Assembly: GCA_030147505.1 (NCBI GenBank)
Contig: JASBVG010000014.1
Coordinates: 1 to 46,729 of the forward strand
DNA: 46,729 bases
Source: Tardiphaga sp.
GTDB lineage: Bacteria; Pseudomonadota; Alphaproteobacteria; Rhizobiales; Xanthobacteraceae
Reading direction: 5' to 3'
Shown here: piece after piece, positions 1 to 8,862 of the stretch
Layout: each line of letters begins with the position of its first letter
Numbering within the stretch: position 1 is the stretch's first letter
The notes under the pieces: model-generated
Databases searched by the model: none
Told to the model about the DNA's origin: nothing
The model's input: the letters and a program-made list of their open reading frames with translations, nothing else
Made by a program: the position numbers and the translations under genes

Positions 1-309
1 GAATGGTCGGGTCAGGCCTTCATGTGCTCGCGTGACAAGGAATTCACCATCAAGGGGACAGAGAATTGCCTGGCGCGCGGTTTCGACCGCACCGGCTTCT
101 TCGAAGTCGATACCGGTGAACAGCGCGCCTGGACGGTGCAACTGACCGAAACCAACGAGCAACCACCCAAACTACCGGGCATGCCGGGTCCAGGTCCCGG
201 AGGGCCGCCTCCGGGCGCGCCGGGCACAGGCTTTCCTGCCTTGCCGAACAATCCGGGCAGCGCGCCCGCGGGATCACCGCCGGCAGCGACGCCCGGCACG
301 AAGCAATAG
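1..309 (+). CDS. DUF1036 family protein, C-terminal part
   Basis: The frame is open from the first base of the window and ends at TAA 307-309, so 102 residues of the C-terminal end are visible and the start lies outside. The segment CLARGFDRTGFFEVDTGEQ followed by WTVQLTE is what I recognise as the end of a DUF1036 domain, a family of small, probably exported proteins of unknown biochemical role in alphaproteobacteria. After the domain comes a roughly 45-residue tail almost entirely of Pro, Gly and Ala, which looks disordered. The next gene (pyk) starts 14 bases downstream on the same strand, so the two are probably cotranscribed; a DUF1036 gene next to pyk is a familiar arrangement in Bradyrhizobium relatives. 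The function is not known. Confidence 0.8.
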   Translation, partial: EWSGQAFMCSRDKEFTIKGTENCLARGFDRTGFFEVDTGEQRAWTVQLTETNEQPPKLPGMPGPGPGGPPPGAPGTGFPALPNNPGSAPAGSPPAATPGTKQ

Positions 310-322
310 AACGGGCCGAGAC

Positions 323-1756
323 ATGAGACGACAACGCCGCATCAAGATCCTGGCCACGCTCGGCCCCGCCTCCTCCGACAGCGCGATGATCCGCAAGCTC
401 TTCGAGGCCGGTGCCGACGTGTTCCGCATCAATATGAGCCACACACCGCACGACAAGATGCGCGAGCTGGTAAAGACCATCCGCAATGTCGAGAGCAGCT
501 ATGGCCGCCCCATCGGCATTCTCGTCGACCTGCAAGGCCCGAAGCTGCGCGTCGGCGCTTTTGCCGAAGGTGGTGTCCAGCTCAAGAACGGCGAGGCCTT
601 CACGCTGGATTCCAATCCCGAGCCGGGCGACGTCACCCGCGTGCACCTGCCGCATCCGGAAATCCTCGCCGCGCTCCGTCCCGGCCACGCGCTGCTGATC
701 GACGACGGCAAGCTGAAACTGATCGCGGAAGAGACCTCATCGGATCGCGCAGTGACGCGCGTCGTCGTCGGCGGCCGCATTTCCGACCGCAAGGGTGTCA
801 GCCTGCCCGACACTGACCTGCCCGTCTCGGCCATGACGCCGAAGGATCGCAGCGACCTCGAAGCCGCACTCGAAACCGGCATCGACTGGGTTGCGCTCTC
901 CTTCGTGCAGCGTGCCGAGGACGTGCATGAGGCCAAACGCTTGGTGCGCGGCCGCGCGGCCATCATGTCGAAGATCGAGAAGCCGCAGGCGATCGACCGT
1001 CTCGAATCCATTCTCGAGGCCTCCGATGCGCTAATGGTGGCGCGCGGCGATCTCGGCGTCGAATTGCCGCTGGAGCGCGTGCCTAGCCTGCAGAAGCGCA
1101 TGACGCGCATGGCGCGCCGCGCCGGCAAGCCGGTCGTAGTGGCGACCCAAATGCTGGAATCGATGATCCAGAGCCCGGTACCGACCCGCGCTGAAGTCTC
1201 CGACGTCGCCACCGCGATCTATGAGGGCGCCGACGCTGTGATGCTCTCGGCGGAATCCGCCGCCGGCAAATTCCCGGTGGAAGCAGTTTCGACCATGAAC
1301 CGTATCGGCGAGGAGGTCGAACGCGACCCGACCTATCGTAATGTGCTCACTGCACAGCGCCCCGGCCCGGAATCGACCGTCGGCGATGCGATTGCAGACG
1401 CTGCCCGGCAGATCGCCGAGACGCTGGAATTGTCGGCGATCATCTGCTGGACCAGTTCGGGTTCGACCGCCATGCGTGTCGCCCGCGAGCGGCCAAAGCC
1501 GCCGATCGTCGCCATCACGCCGAATCTCGCCGGCGGCCGCAAGCTCTCGGTCGCTTGGGGCGTGCATTGCGTCGTGGCGGAAGATGCGAAGAACCAGGAC
1601 GATATGGTCGACCGCGCCTGTCGCATCGCGTTCCGCGATGGTTTTGCGAAGGCGGGCCAGCGCGTGATCGTAGTGGCCGGCGTGCCGCTCGGCACGCCCG
1701 GCGCGACAAACATGCTCCGCATCGCCTATGTCGGGCCGAACGACGCGGATGTGTAG
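323..1756 (+). CDS. pyk: Pyruvate kinase
   Basis: This enzyme converts phosphoenolpyruvate and ADP to pyruvate and ATP, the last step of glycolysis, in the cytoplasm. The 477-aa length is normal for the bacterial enzyme. The N-terminal KILATLGPASS and RINMSH segments are the family's substrate and nucleotide-loop motifs. The signature SKIEKPQAI carries the catalytic lysine at residue 217, followed by the metal-binding glutamate and ARGDLGVELP; ATQMLESMI follows. The C-terminal domain (from about residue 340) contains the CWTSSGSTA segment of the allosteric phosphate-binding region. The ATG at 323 is the only sensible start; the Shine-Dalgarno sequence is weak. It lies 14 bases after the DUF1036 gene, consistent with one transcript. 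Confidence 0.97.
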   Translation: MRRQRRIKILATLGPASSDSAMIRKLFEAGADVFRINMSHTPHDKMRELVKTIRNVESSYGRPIGILVDLQGPKLRVGAFAEGGVQLKNGEAFTLDSNPEPGDVTRVHLPHPEILAALRPGHALLIDDGKLKLIAEETSSDRAVTRVVVGGRISDRKGVSLPDTDLPVSAMTPKDRSDLEAALETGIDWVALSFVQRAEDVHEAKRLVRGRAAIMSKIEKPQAIDRLESILEASDALMVARGDLGVELPLERVPSLQKRMTRMARRAGKPVVVATQMLESMIQSPVPTRAEVSDVATAIYEGADAVMLSAESAAGKFPVEAVSTMNRIGEEVERDPTYRNVLTAQRPGPESTVGDAIADAARQIAETLELSAIICWTSSGSTAMRVARERPKPPIVAITPNLAGGRKLSVAWGVHCVVAEDAKNQDDMVDRACRIAFRDGFAKAGQRVIVVAGVPLGTPGATNMLRIAYVGPNDADV

Positions 1757-1789
1757 TTCAGCAGCGTCCGGATTGAGAGCGCTTGAGCC

Positions 1790-1903
1790 CCAATCCTACC
1801 CCTCTCCCGCAAGCGGGAGAGGAATGGTCTGGGTGTGTTGAAGCGCCAGTGACTGCCCAGCATCCCCCGTCTCTTTCCCGCTCGCGGGGACGGGGTCGGA
1901 CCG
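1790..1903. repeat. Palindromic intergenic repeat (CTCTCCC/GGGAGAG type)
   Basis: The gap after pyk contains a perfect hairpin, CTCTCCCGC-AA-GCGGGAGAG (about 1803-1822), then a second imperfect arm of similar composition (about 1865-1895, CCCGCTCGCGGG). Such arms are typical of short noncoding repeats scattered between genes in Bradyrhizobium relatives. A related CTCTCCCCTCCGGGGAGAG element lies at 29678-29697. Neither copy is followed by a T-run, so I do not call a terminator. Confidence 0.6.
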
Positions 1904-1918
1904 CTACAAACTTCCGTG

Positions 1919-2347
1919 CTATCCTTCCAGCGTCGCGTCCAGCGTTATCTCCGCCTTCAGCAGCTTCGACACCGGACAGCCGGCCTTGGCCTTGGCGGTG
2001 CATTCGTCGAACTTCGCCTTGTTCGCGCCCGGGATCTTTGCCGACAGCGTCAGATGCACCTTGGTGATGGCAAAGCCTTCGCCCTGCTTCTCGAGCGTCA
2101 CATCCGCCTTGGTCTCCATCTGATCGGCCTTCATGCCGGCCTCACCAAGAATGAGCGAGAGCGCCATGGTGAAACACGCGGCATGGGCAGCGCCGATCAA
2201 TTCTTCCGGATTGGAGCCGGGCTTGCCCTCGAAGCGGCTGGCGAAACCATAGGGATAGTCAGCAAGCGCGCCGCTCTTGGTCGAGATCGATCCCTTGCCG
2301 TCCTTGATACCGCCCTGCCATTGGGCCGATCCGAATGTCGTGCTCAT
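1919..2347 (-). CDS. OsmC/Ohr-family peroxiredoxin (OsmC type)
   Basis: A 142-aa cytoplasmic protein of the OsmC family, which reduces organic hydroperoxides with two conserved cysteines. Both are visible: HAACFTMAL near residue 57, and GCPVSKLL near the C-terminus. The N-terminal SAQWQGGIKDGKGSIST and the FEGKPGSNPEELIGAA segment are those of the OsmC rather than the Ohr subgroup. The start at 2347 is supported by a strong Shine-Dalgarno GAGGAG six bases upstream. It is transcribed convergently with pyk across a repeat-containing gap, and the alpha/beta hydrolase lies just upstream on the same strand. I expect an oxidative or osmotic stress role from the family; no regulatory site is obvious. 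Confidence 0.92.
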   Translation of the reverse strand: MSTTFGSAQWQGGIKDGKGSISTKSGALADYPYGFASRFEGKPGSNPEELIGAAHAACFTMALSLILGEAGMKADQMETKADVTLEKQGEGFAITKVHLTLSAKIPGANKAKFDECTAKAKAGCPVSKLLKAEITLDATLEG

Positions 2348-2387
2348 GCTCTTCTCCTCGCTGTTGTGAAGTCGATCGGATGGAATA

Positions 2388-3341
2388 TTAGCGTGCCGCA
2401 GCCTTCGGTTTTGTGTCAGCGGAGATCATCTGCTCGATCTCGTGCAAGACAACCTCCGTGGCCGCATTTTGCACCATATGCCCAACGCCCGGCAGCAGAA
2501 TAAGTTTGCCATTTGGCACCGTCTCGATGAGCCGTCTTGAATGAATTTCGGGAGAGACCGTGGTGTCCGCATCGCCGGTAATGGCGACCACGGGCATCCT
2601 GAGTTCGGCATAGCGCGGCGCCTGTTCGGTCACTGCCGCCTTCAGCGTCACCAGATCCCATGCATTGGCAAGGAATTCGCGCGGCCGCAGCAACAGCGGA
2701 ATTGTGCTTTCGGTCATGTAATCATCCGGCATGGCCTGCGGTGCAAACACACTGCGTGTTCCCGGCTCGACCAGCAGCAAGCCGAGCGGCAATGTGATCG
2801 TATAGGCGAGCAGAGGCCCGACCACCGGCGTCGTCACCGCCGCATTGTAGATTCCCACACCTCCCGGCCACGGATAGGCGACGCCCGCCAGCGTGACGAG
2901 CCCCGCAATACGTTCCGGATAATCCAGCGCCATCCGCAGGCCCAGCACGCCGGCCAGCGAATGCACGACGACGATCGCAGGCTCGATCTGCAACTGACCG
3001 AGCACATCGTCGATCATCTTCGCCTGCAACGCCGGCGAAAGGTTTTCGCTCCGCGTGCTCCAACCATGGCCGGGGCGGTCGATCAGGATGACACGATATT
3101 GCTTCGCCAGTAGGTCGCCGAGCGGCACCCGCATGGTGCCGAGATTGCAACTCGCGCCATGCACCAGCACGATCGGCGGTCCGTCCGCATCACGCGGACC
3201 GAGATCGAGCACATGCAGCCGTGCGCCTGCCGCATCGAAGAACTGACCTACGGGCGGAAAACGGCGTTGTAGAAAGTACACACCGGCCTGCGTCGCCAGT
3301 GCCAACACGCCAAGCACGACCGTCAGCGTGAGAGCGATCAT
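2388..3341 (-). CDS. Alpha/beta hydrolase, membrane-anchored
   Basis: An alpha/beta-hydrolase-fold protein of 317 aa from the preferred start. The N-terminal MIALTLTVVLGVLALATQAG is a single membrane anchor or uncleaved signal. The oxyanion-hole region is VLVHGASCN, the nucleophile serine sits in VVHSLAGVLG (a HSLAG variant of the usual GxSxG), the acid is in TGDADTTVSP and the catalytic histidine in PGVGHMVQ. All triad positions are present, so it should be active, but the substrate cannot be told. The frame is open upstream to an ATG at 3389 (333 aa); I prefer ATG 3341 because it begins directly at the hydrophobic segment, although neither has a convincing ribosome site. Confidence 0.87.
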   Translation of the reverse strand: MIALTLTVVLGVLALATQAGVYFLQRRFPPVGQFFDAAGARLHVLDLGPRDADGPPIVLVHGASCNLGTMRVPLGDLLAKQYRVILIDRPGHGWSTRSENLSPALQAKMIDDVLGQLQIEPAIVVVHSLAGVLGLRMALDYPERIAGLVTLAGVAYPWPGGVGIYNAAVTTPVVGPLLAYTITLPLGLLLVEPGTRSVFAPQAMPDDYMTESTIPLLLRPREFLANAWDLVTLKAAVTEQAPRYAELRMPVVAITGDADTTVSPEIHSRRLIETVPNGKLILLPGVGHMVQNAATEVVLHEIEQMISADTKPKAAAR

Positions 3342-3435
3342 CGACAATATCCGGGAGAATGGGTGCACCGAGCAGATACGCCCCGGCATGAGAACAGTTT
3401 CGCCGCCCGGCCCGCGGGCACCATTCGACCGAAGC

Positions 3436-4257
3436 TCAGGGTTTCAGATTGACGACCGCGCCGTCGATCCGTGCCTCGGTGAGCTCGATTCTCACCATTC
3501 CCATTTGCAGTGGCACCGACGCATGAACGAGAACCTCAAAAGGGCCACCAGCCGGCACGGACGACACCCTGATCTGCTGGTTGTCCCGCATGAACTTCAC
3601 GTAGGAAGCATCCGCGATATGTCCCGCCACTGGATTGTAGCGGACTGCACACAGACTTGCTTGCCCGCGATAGGCGGATGTTCGCGTCGTTTCCATCTGC
3701 AGGAAGGACGTCGAGACATCCGCGCGGAGATTGCCACCGTGAATCCGCAGCGCCTCGCCACATGTCGCCGCGGGCCTGGGGTCCGCGGCGGTCATTGCTG
3801 CCACCAGCGCGCTCAGCGGATCGACGACGTTCTGCCCGTGCTCCGTCGAGATCGGAACGCGCTTGCCCAGATCGGCTAGCGGAGGATCGATAGCGACATG
3901 CGCAACATTGCTGGATTTGAAGTTCATCTGCAGATTCCGCACATCCTTCGCAGCACGCGAAGAATAGACATATGTTTCCGGAACAAGCTGACCGTTCTGA
4001 TATTTGCCGCGCGATTGCATCTCGAAGGAGAAGCCGGATGCGAGAGACGCCGCACCGCTGACCTCGCCGCTCAGGCGTGCTTCATAGCGATCCTTCTCGA
4101 TATCGACGGTCAGAACCCCTGTCCCCACAGGCAGACGGAGATAGTAAGCTTTGTAATTCGCCCGAAGCTGCGTTGCCACCGCGGGCGAAAACGGCGCTGC
4201 CAGCCCCAACACCGATACAGCAGACAGAAACACACCACACGCCTGACCGCTTCTCAT
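3436..4257 (-). CDS. DUF3108 domain protein, exported
   Basis: A 273-aa protein with an N-terminal signal peptide (MRSGQACGVFLSAVSVLG, cleavage probably after the Ala-rich stretch near residue 30). The body begins ANYKAYYLRLPVGTG and continues as a beta-rich protein with the pattern I recognise as DUF3108, an envelope family of unknown function. Two cysteines lie in the mature part (TCGEAL and SLCAVRY) and could form a periplasmic disulfide. The frame is open further upstream, but I chose ATG 4257 because GCGAGG lies six bases before it; ATG 4263 overlaps that site. The next gene upstream, on the same strand, encodes DUF3750, so a two-gene envelope unit is possible. Confidence 0.82.
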   Translation of the reverse strand: MRSGQACGVFLSAVSVLGLAAPFSPAVATQLRANYKAYYLRLPVGTGVLTVDIEKDRYEARLSGEVSGAASLASGFSFEMQSRGKYQNGQLVPETYVYSSRAAKDVRNLQMNFKSSNVAHVAIDPPLADLGKRVPISTEHGQNVVDPLSALVAAMTAADPRPAATCGEALRIHGGNLRADVSTSFLQMETTRTSAYRGQASLCAVRYNPVAGHIADASYVKFMRDNQQIRVSSVPAGGPFEVLVHASVPLQMGMVRIELTEARIDGAVVNLKP

Positions 4258-4448
4258 GAACATCCTCGCTCGTTGCAACGCCAAACGCCTGTGGCTCCTG
4301 GCGCATGAGAATGAGACCGCGCTCGCCTTCGGCGCGCGAGAATAGAAGCGCTGTGAATCGAGGCCTAAGGGAGGCATCTCAACACCGGCAAGGCCTGCTG
4401 CGTAGTTCTGCCGCAGGCGTCCAACAGCATGGCCTCGCTCCAATCGCT

Positions 4449-5183
4449 TTACGCCACCAGCCCAAGCCGACCAATTCCCGGTAGCTTGATGGCAGGGCGG
4501 CGGATATCGAAACCGAGAACGGCGCCGAGAATGTTGAGTTCGAGGCCCTCAATCCAGCCCACCGTCAGACCGAGATAGCCGCCCAATGTCGCACGCACGC
4601 CGGTCCCCGACGGTGTCCACCCGAATGCATTGCCTTCATAGGGAAAGTCCTTGCCAATCGCGGTCGGCGGCAAAGCCACTTGCAGCTCCGGCACGGCAGC
4701 CAGAACCGCGGTAACGAATGTATTGGAGTTCGGCCCCGGCCAGGCGCAATAGTCGCCGTAAGTACGCCATGAATAGCCGGCGATAGCAGCCCTGATCTTC
4801 GGGATCATCTCTTCCGCCGTTGCGCCTTCTGCCGACGCGATCGCCGTCGGCTCGTCGCCGAACCAGCGGCCATCGGCCGCAAAACCATTGAGACGTATCG
4901 GATCGCCCCAGGCGGTATAATCATAGCGCGTATAGTTTTGTGCGTCCTTTTCCTTGAACACGATCCAGCTATGGACGGCGAAAATGCCACGCCAACGGAC
5001 GGTGCGCGCGGTAAAAACCCGGACCATCGCTTCGGGACGTTCCGCAGCCGGCGGCAACAGGCCGGCGCTTGAACGATCAGCACTTTGCCAGTCCACGGAT
5101 CGATCACCTGTCCAATATCTGGCCGCCGACACTCCAATCGGAACGACAAGCAGCGCGAGCAGAACAAGCACGATCTTTTTCAC
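4449..5183 (-). CDS. DUF3750 domain protein, exported or membrane-anchored
   Basis: A 244-aa protein when started at GTG 5183, which places a hydrophobic segment (KKIVLVLLALLVVPIGVSA) at the extreme N-terminus; an alternative GTG at 5312 would add 43 unlikely residues. The segments VHSWIVFKEKD, GDEPTAIASAEG and YCAWPGPNSNTFV are what I recognise of DUF3750, an uncharacterised family. WPGPNSNTF resembles loops of papain-like NlpC/P60 folds, but I would not assign catalysis. The C-terminus is rich in Gly and Leu and may sit at the membrane. The ribosome site is weak (GGA about nine bases upstream). It is followed on the same strand by the DUF3108 gene. Confidence 0.75.
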   Translation of the reverse strand: MKKIVLVLLALLVVPIGVSAARYWTGDRSVDWQSADRSSAGLLPPAAERPEAMVRVFTARTVRWRGIFAVHSWIVFKEKDAQNYTRYDYTAWGDPIRLNGFAADGRWFGDEPTAIASAEGATAEEMIPKIRAAIAGYSWRTYGDYCAWPGPNSNTFVTAVLAAVPELQVALPPTAIGKDFPYEGNAFGWTPSGTGVRATLGGYLGLTVGWIEGLELNILGAVLGFDIRRPAIKLPGIGRLGLVA

Positions 5184-5398
5184 CGAAATGATCCAGAAAA
5201 CGGAAGTAGAGCGGGGATATCGGTATGAATATGGGGCTGGTGCGGGCCTTCGCCATATCGCGCTTGCCCGAAACTCCGACAGCACTGTCCACGCTATCCA
5301 CAGGACCAGCACGCGATTGGGCAGGTTGTTGCCATGATCGCGAGGTGGAGTGCCGTCATGATCGCAAGTGATCGAATGATCGAAAGCGGAGATTGAAA

Positions 5399-5581
5399 AT
5401 GGCGCCCGATCTGATCGAAACCGATATCGACGAAATCGTATCGGCCTGTAACGGGGATCTGCGGGGCGCCGTAAAGGCTCTGCTGCTGGTCAACGAACAA
5501 CTCGAAGCAGAGTTGCAGCAATTATATGCGGCATCGGTCCGGGGCGGTGCAATCCGTCCCGGAACCGGCGCGCTGCATTAG
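5399..5581 (+). CDS. Small conserved-looking protein, 60 aa, function unknown
   Basis: A 60-residue, mostly helical protein beginning MAPDLIETDIDEIV. It has no signal peptide, no membrane segment and no cysteine pair. The segment AVKALLLVNEQLEAELQQLY is amphipathic and could form a short coiled coil. The start at ATG 5399 is well supported by GGAG seven bases upstream; a TTG at 5393 is an alternative. A strong rho-independent terminator follows the stop codon, and the gene lies alone on the plus strand between two minus-strand genes. The ribosome site and terminator together make it a real gene. I do not recognise a family. Confidence 0.72.
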   Translation: MAPDLIETDIDEIVSACNGDLRGAVKALLLVNEQLEAELQQLYAASVRGGAIRPGTGALH

Positions 5582-5601
5582 TTTCCTACAGCCCGCATGC
5601 C

Positions 5602-5633
5602 GCCGCGCGTTATCATTACGCGCGGCGCTTTTT
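5602..5633 (+). terminator. Rho-independent terminator of the 60-aa gene
   Basis: A perfect 9-bp stem, GCCGCGCGT (5602-5610) with ACGCGCGGC (5618-5626), a 7-base loop and then GC followed by five T. The right arm lies inside the last codons of the convergent MscS gene, whose stop codon is at 5616-5618, so the terminator is shared with coding sequence. Confidence 0.85.
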
Positions 5634-7982
5634 CTGTTTCGCTTCCGCCGCCTGGCCCTCATCAGCCACTTGGCTTTCGTCGACGACGTCTTCCTTTGCC
5701 GGCGGCGGCAATTGCATGACCACCGTCTGGTTCGGCGAGGCGATCACGATACCCTCTTCCTGCAGACGCATCTTCATGCGGCGGTTGAATTCGCGCTGCA
5801 CGCCCCAACGTCCGGAGTCGGTGCAGCGAATCTGACCGACGAGCGTGGCCATCGAGCCATCGACCTTGTCGACGCCCCACAATTCGAGATCGCTGCGCAT
5901 GAGCGGACGATAGGCATCTTCCTTGCGCATGCCGATTGCAATCTCCTTCAGGATTTCGCCGACACGATCCGTGTCTTCCCTGTAGTCGACGCTGACAGAC
6001 ACCGCAGCATTGCCCGCACCGCGACTCGCATTGGTGATGCTCGTCACCGCGCTGAACGGGATGATATGCACCGCGCCGTCGCCGGCGCGTAGCCGAATGG
6101 TACGGATCGACAGGTTTTCGACCACACCGCTCAATCCCGACACCGTGACCACATCGCCCACTTGCACCGTGCTTTCCAGCAGCAGGAACAGGCCAGTGAT
6201 GACATCCTGCACCAGTTTCTGGGAACCAAAGCCGATCGCGACGCCGAGAATGCCGGCGCCGGCCAGCAGCGGCGCGACATTCACCCCGATCTCACTCAAC
6301 ACCGTAAGTGCGATCACCGCGATGATCACGCCGAGTAGTGCGGTGCGAAGCATCGGCTGGAACGTGCGCAAACGCGCCGCCCGCGCGAAATGCCCATCAC
6401 GCGTCAGCGCAGTGAGCTGACGTTCCATCAGCGCATTGCTACCTTCCCACACCACCGCCGCGACAACAGCCGCAATAGCGACGGTGACGACAGCCGAGAC
6501 GATGCGGCTGCCAATCTGGCCGCCGTAGAACCAGACAACGGCATTGACGCCCCACACTTCCAGCAGCGCGACAAGGCCGATCGCGGCGATGATCGCGGCG
6601 ACCACCTTTCGCAGCAGCGGCAGATAGCGATTGGCGCGGGTCTCAAGCCCCGGGAAGCGCTTCAGTATCTCCGGCTGGATGCGGAAGCCGCGATCGATCA
6701 GGCTGAGCGCCATCATGGACGCAAGGCGCGTGATCAAAGCGACGATCACTGTGCCGACGATATATTGCAACAGCAACGCATAACCGTTCTGGATATTGAG
6801 CGCCCAGATCGTCCATGCCGCCATCACAACCAGGATCGCGAGAACATGCCACATTCCGGCGACGCGATTACGCATGCCATTCAGGAAACCCGTCGCACCG
6901 ACCGGTGCGCGCAACGCATCGGCGACGGGCTTGCGGCATTGCAGGATGATGACGACGACGAACAAATGCACGACCAGCATCACCAGCTTGATCAGTGCCA
7001 GATGGGCGGAGCGATACAGGCCCATCATCAGCGCGACATTGGCCAACGCGATGCCGGTCGCGCCGACGCCGACAATGCGACGCGTCCAGATTTCGAGATA
7101 GGCGGCGGTCTCTTCTTTCACCCTGAACAGAGCGAGCGGGCCGAACAATGCGCGCATGCCGCAGATGATCGCGCGTGCCACCACATAGCTGTTCACGATC
7201 GCAAGGATCGCAAGGCGGGTCGTGCCGGCGTCGCCGATCTGGGTGCCGAGCAGCAGCGACACGGTGCCGGTGAAGACGAAAATCGGTATCAGTTCAAGCA
7301 GCAGGCGACCGATCACATAAGGCAGCCGCAGCAGCGACTGCCAGGCGCGTGTCAGGCTGCGGCGGCGCGTGTTCAGATCCGGCGCTTCGGTGATATCGGC
7401 CGTCGATGACGGCGGATCGATACTGGCGATGACAGCGGAGGGCGCCCGCGCAACAAACGGAATCCGGGCCTCCAGCGCTGCTTGCGGCCTGCGCAGCAGC
7501 CAGACAACGAGCCATTCGGCCGCCAGCGCGCCGCCGAATACGACGACCAGCTTCCAGGCAATGTCGAACAGCAGATGATAGGTGGCAGGATCGTTGGCAC
7601 TGCGTTGCAGCCAGTACCAGAGCGCCGGGAAGCGCGTGACCTGCTGTACCGCCATCGAGACTTCACGCGAGATATCGCCGAGCTGGTCCGCAATCGTCAC
7701 CAGGAGCTGCGCACCGAGACTGTCGGCATCGAGCGGGATCGCGGGCTTCTTCTCGGGCTCTGCCGGCTTTGCCTGAGCGATCGCCTGCAGCGTGTCGATC
7801 ATCTCCTTGCGCTTGGCATCGTTCTGCAACGTCTCAAGCGCGGCCTTTGCCTGCTCAGGCGTCAGGGCAGGCACGGCGGCAGCAGCCGGCGCGTCTCCCT
7901 TCTGCGCCAGCGCCGGCGCGCTGAATGGCGCAACCAGCAAAAGAAATAGCAATGCGAAAAGCGGGAAAGACTTCTTCGCCAA
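5616..7982 (-). CDS. MscS-family mechanosensitive ion channel, large form
   Basis: A 788-aa channel of the MscS superfamily, which opens under membrane tension and releases solutes on osmotic downshock. It starts with a signal peptide (FPLFALLFLLLVAPFSAPALAQ), then an Ala/Pro/Lys-rich periplasmic stretch to about residue 120, then many membrane segments, more than in minimal MscS. The pore helix and beta domain lie at about residues 590-660: AGAGILGVAIGFGSQKLVQD, then VGDVVTVSGLSGVVENLSIR and IIPFSAV. A cytoplasmic C-terminal domain ends in a charged Glu/Lys/Arg tail. The start is a TTG at 7982 with GAAGGGG upstream. It resembles the large MscK/YbiO/YnaI-like forms; which subgroup is uncertain. 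Confidence 0.93.
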   Translation of the reverse strand: MAKKSFPLFALLFLLLVAPFSAPALAQKGDAPAAAAVPALTPEQAKAALETLQNDAKRKEMIDTLQAIAQAKPAEPEKKPAIPLDADSLGAQLLVTIADQLGDISREVSMAVQQVTRFPALWYWLQRSANDPATYHLLFDIAWKLVVVFGGALAAEWLVVWLLRRPQAALEARIPFVARAPSAVIASIDPPSSTADITEAPDLNTRRRSLTRAWQSLLRLPYVIGRLLLELIPIFVFTGTVSLLLGTQIGDAGTTRLAILAIVNSYVVARAIICGMRALFGPLALFRVKEETAAYLEIWTRRIVGVGATGIALANVALMMGLYRSAHLALIKLVMLVVHLFVVVIILQCRKPVADALRAPVGATGFLNGMRNRVAGMWHVLAILVVMAAWTIWALNIQNGYALLLQYIVGTVIVALITRLASMMALSLIDRGFRIQPEILKRFPGLETRANRYLPLLRKVVAAIIAAIGLVALLEVWGVNAVVWFYGGQIGSRIVSAVVTVAIAAVVAAVVWEGSNALMERQLTALTRDGHFARAARLRTFQPMLRTALLGVIIAVIALTVLSEIGVNVAPLLAGAGILGVAIGFGSQKLVQDVITGLFLLLESTVQVGDVVTVSGLSGVVENLSIRTIRLRAGDGAVHIIPFSAVTSITNASRGAGNAAVSVSVDYREDTDRVGEILKEIAIGMRKEDAYRPLMRSDLELWGVDKVDGSMATLVGQIRCTDSGRWGVQREFNRRMKMRLQEEGIVIASPNQTVVMQLPPPAKEDVVDESQVADEGQAAEAKQKKRRA

Positions 7983-8067
7983 AACGGGCCCCTTCGAACA
8001 ATCTGGAAAGCGCCCTTTTCGCCTATTTCATGTGTCGGAAGTTTGATTCCCGGGTGGAGATCGCGTG

Positions 8068-8089
8068 AAAAACTGCCGTAACACGGCAG
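8068..8089 (-). terminator. Rho-independent terminator after the TPR gene
   Basis: Read on the minus strand, CTGCCG-TGTTA-CGGCAG is followed directly by five T (8072-8068). It lies about 28 bases after the stop codon of the TPR gene at 8117, so it ends that transcript before the MscS gene. Confidence 0.9.
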
Positions 8090-8116
8090 CGATGCGCTGA
8101 GTGGGAGGGTCTTGCG

Positions 8117-8761
8117 TCAAATGTCCCGGCCTTCGACCTTTTCGGTCAGGGACTTGACCAGATCCGGCACCTTTTCGAGGTGCGGATTGACGGCGAGGGC
8201 CTTGCGATAGGCTTCGAGTGCCCGTTTGTCGTCGCCGAATTCCTGCATGATCATGCCAAGCCCGGCAAGCGCCCCGAAATGCCGCGGCTCACGCGCGAGC
8301 ACCTGCTCGATGTCTTCGAGCGCATGGGTGTAGTCGTTCTGCAGATAATACAGCGTCGCACGCCGGTTCCAGCCTTCGATATAGTCAGGCTTCAACTTGA
8401 TGACGGCACTCAACAATTTGACCGAAACGTCGATCTGCTTGGCATCCAGCGCCGTCTTGGCGCGGGTCATCAATAGCGCCGCGGTGTCACTGGACGTCTG
8501 CGACCACTGTGCCCAGATTCGGCCTTCGACATGCTTGGCACTGGCTTGATCTGGCGCGGCTTTCAGCGCACCGAACAGAAAATCCAGGCCGCGGGTCTTG
8601 TCCGCGCCGATTTTCGGAAGCTTTTCAGGGGCTTGGGGGATATCCTTGCGTACCCCGGGCTCGACGGATTTGGGATCCTTGACCTGCGCGGCGGCAGGTG
8701 CCGCCGCGAAAAGCGCGGTCAGTAACAGGCCAAAACCTGCGGTCCGAACTTGCGATGCCAT
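8117..8761 (-). CDS. Exported tetratricopeptide repeat protein
   Basis: A 214-aa protein with a signal peptide (MASQVRTAGFGLLLTALFAAAPAAAQ) and a C-terminal helical region with TPR units. Clear copies include IEGWNRRATLYYLQNDYTHA, LEDIEQVLAREPRHFGALA and KRALEAYRKALAVNPHLEKV, with the usual Ala/Leu/Tyr/Pro spacing. TPR proteins act as scaffolds for protein contacts; this one should work in the periplasm. I chose ATG 8761 because it begins directly at the signal peptide; the TTG at 8794 adds eleven residues. No Shine-Dalgarno is evident. It has its own terminator and lies downstream of rpmJ, from which it is separated by the rpmJ terminator. Confidence 0.87.
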   Translation of the reverse strand: MASQVRTAGFGLLLTALFAAAPAAAQVKDPKSVEPGVRKDIPQAPEKLPKIGADKTRGLDFLFGALKAAPDQASAKHVEGRIWAQWSQTSSDTAALLMTRAKTALDAKQIDVSVKLLSAVIKLKPDYIEGWNRRATLYYLQNDYTHALEDIEQVLAREPRHFGALAGLGMIMQEFGDDKRALEAYRKALAVNPHLEKVPDLVKSLTEKVEGRDI

Positions 8762-8778
8762 GACTAAGTCTAGACACG

Positions 8779-8806
8779 AAAAAACGCGCTGCAAAGCGGC
8801 AGCGCG
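8779..8806 (-). terminator. Rho-independent terminator of rpmJ
   Basis: On the minus strand the perfect 8-bp stem CGCGCTGC/GCAGCGCG (arms 8799-8806 and 8785-8792, loop 8793-8798) is followed by six T (8784-8779). It lies about 57 bases after the rpmJ stop codon and just before the TPR gene start. Confidence 0.9.
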
Positions 8807-8862
8807 TCAAACACCTGTGATATCGCGGTGCCGGCCGGCAAAACTGCCGACCGAACAGCAAC

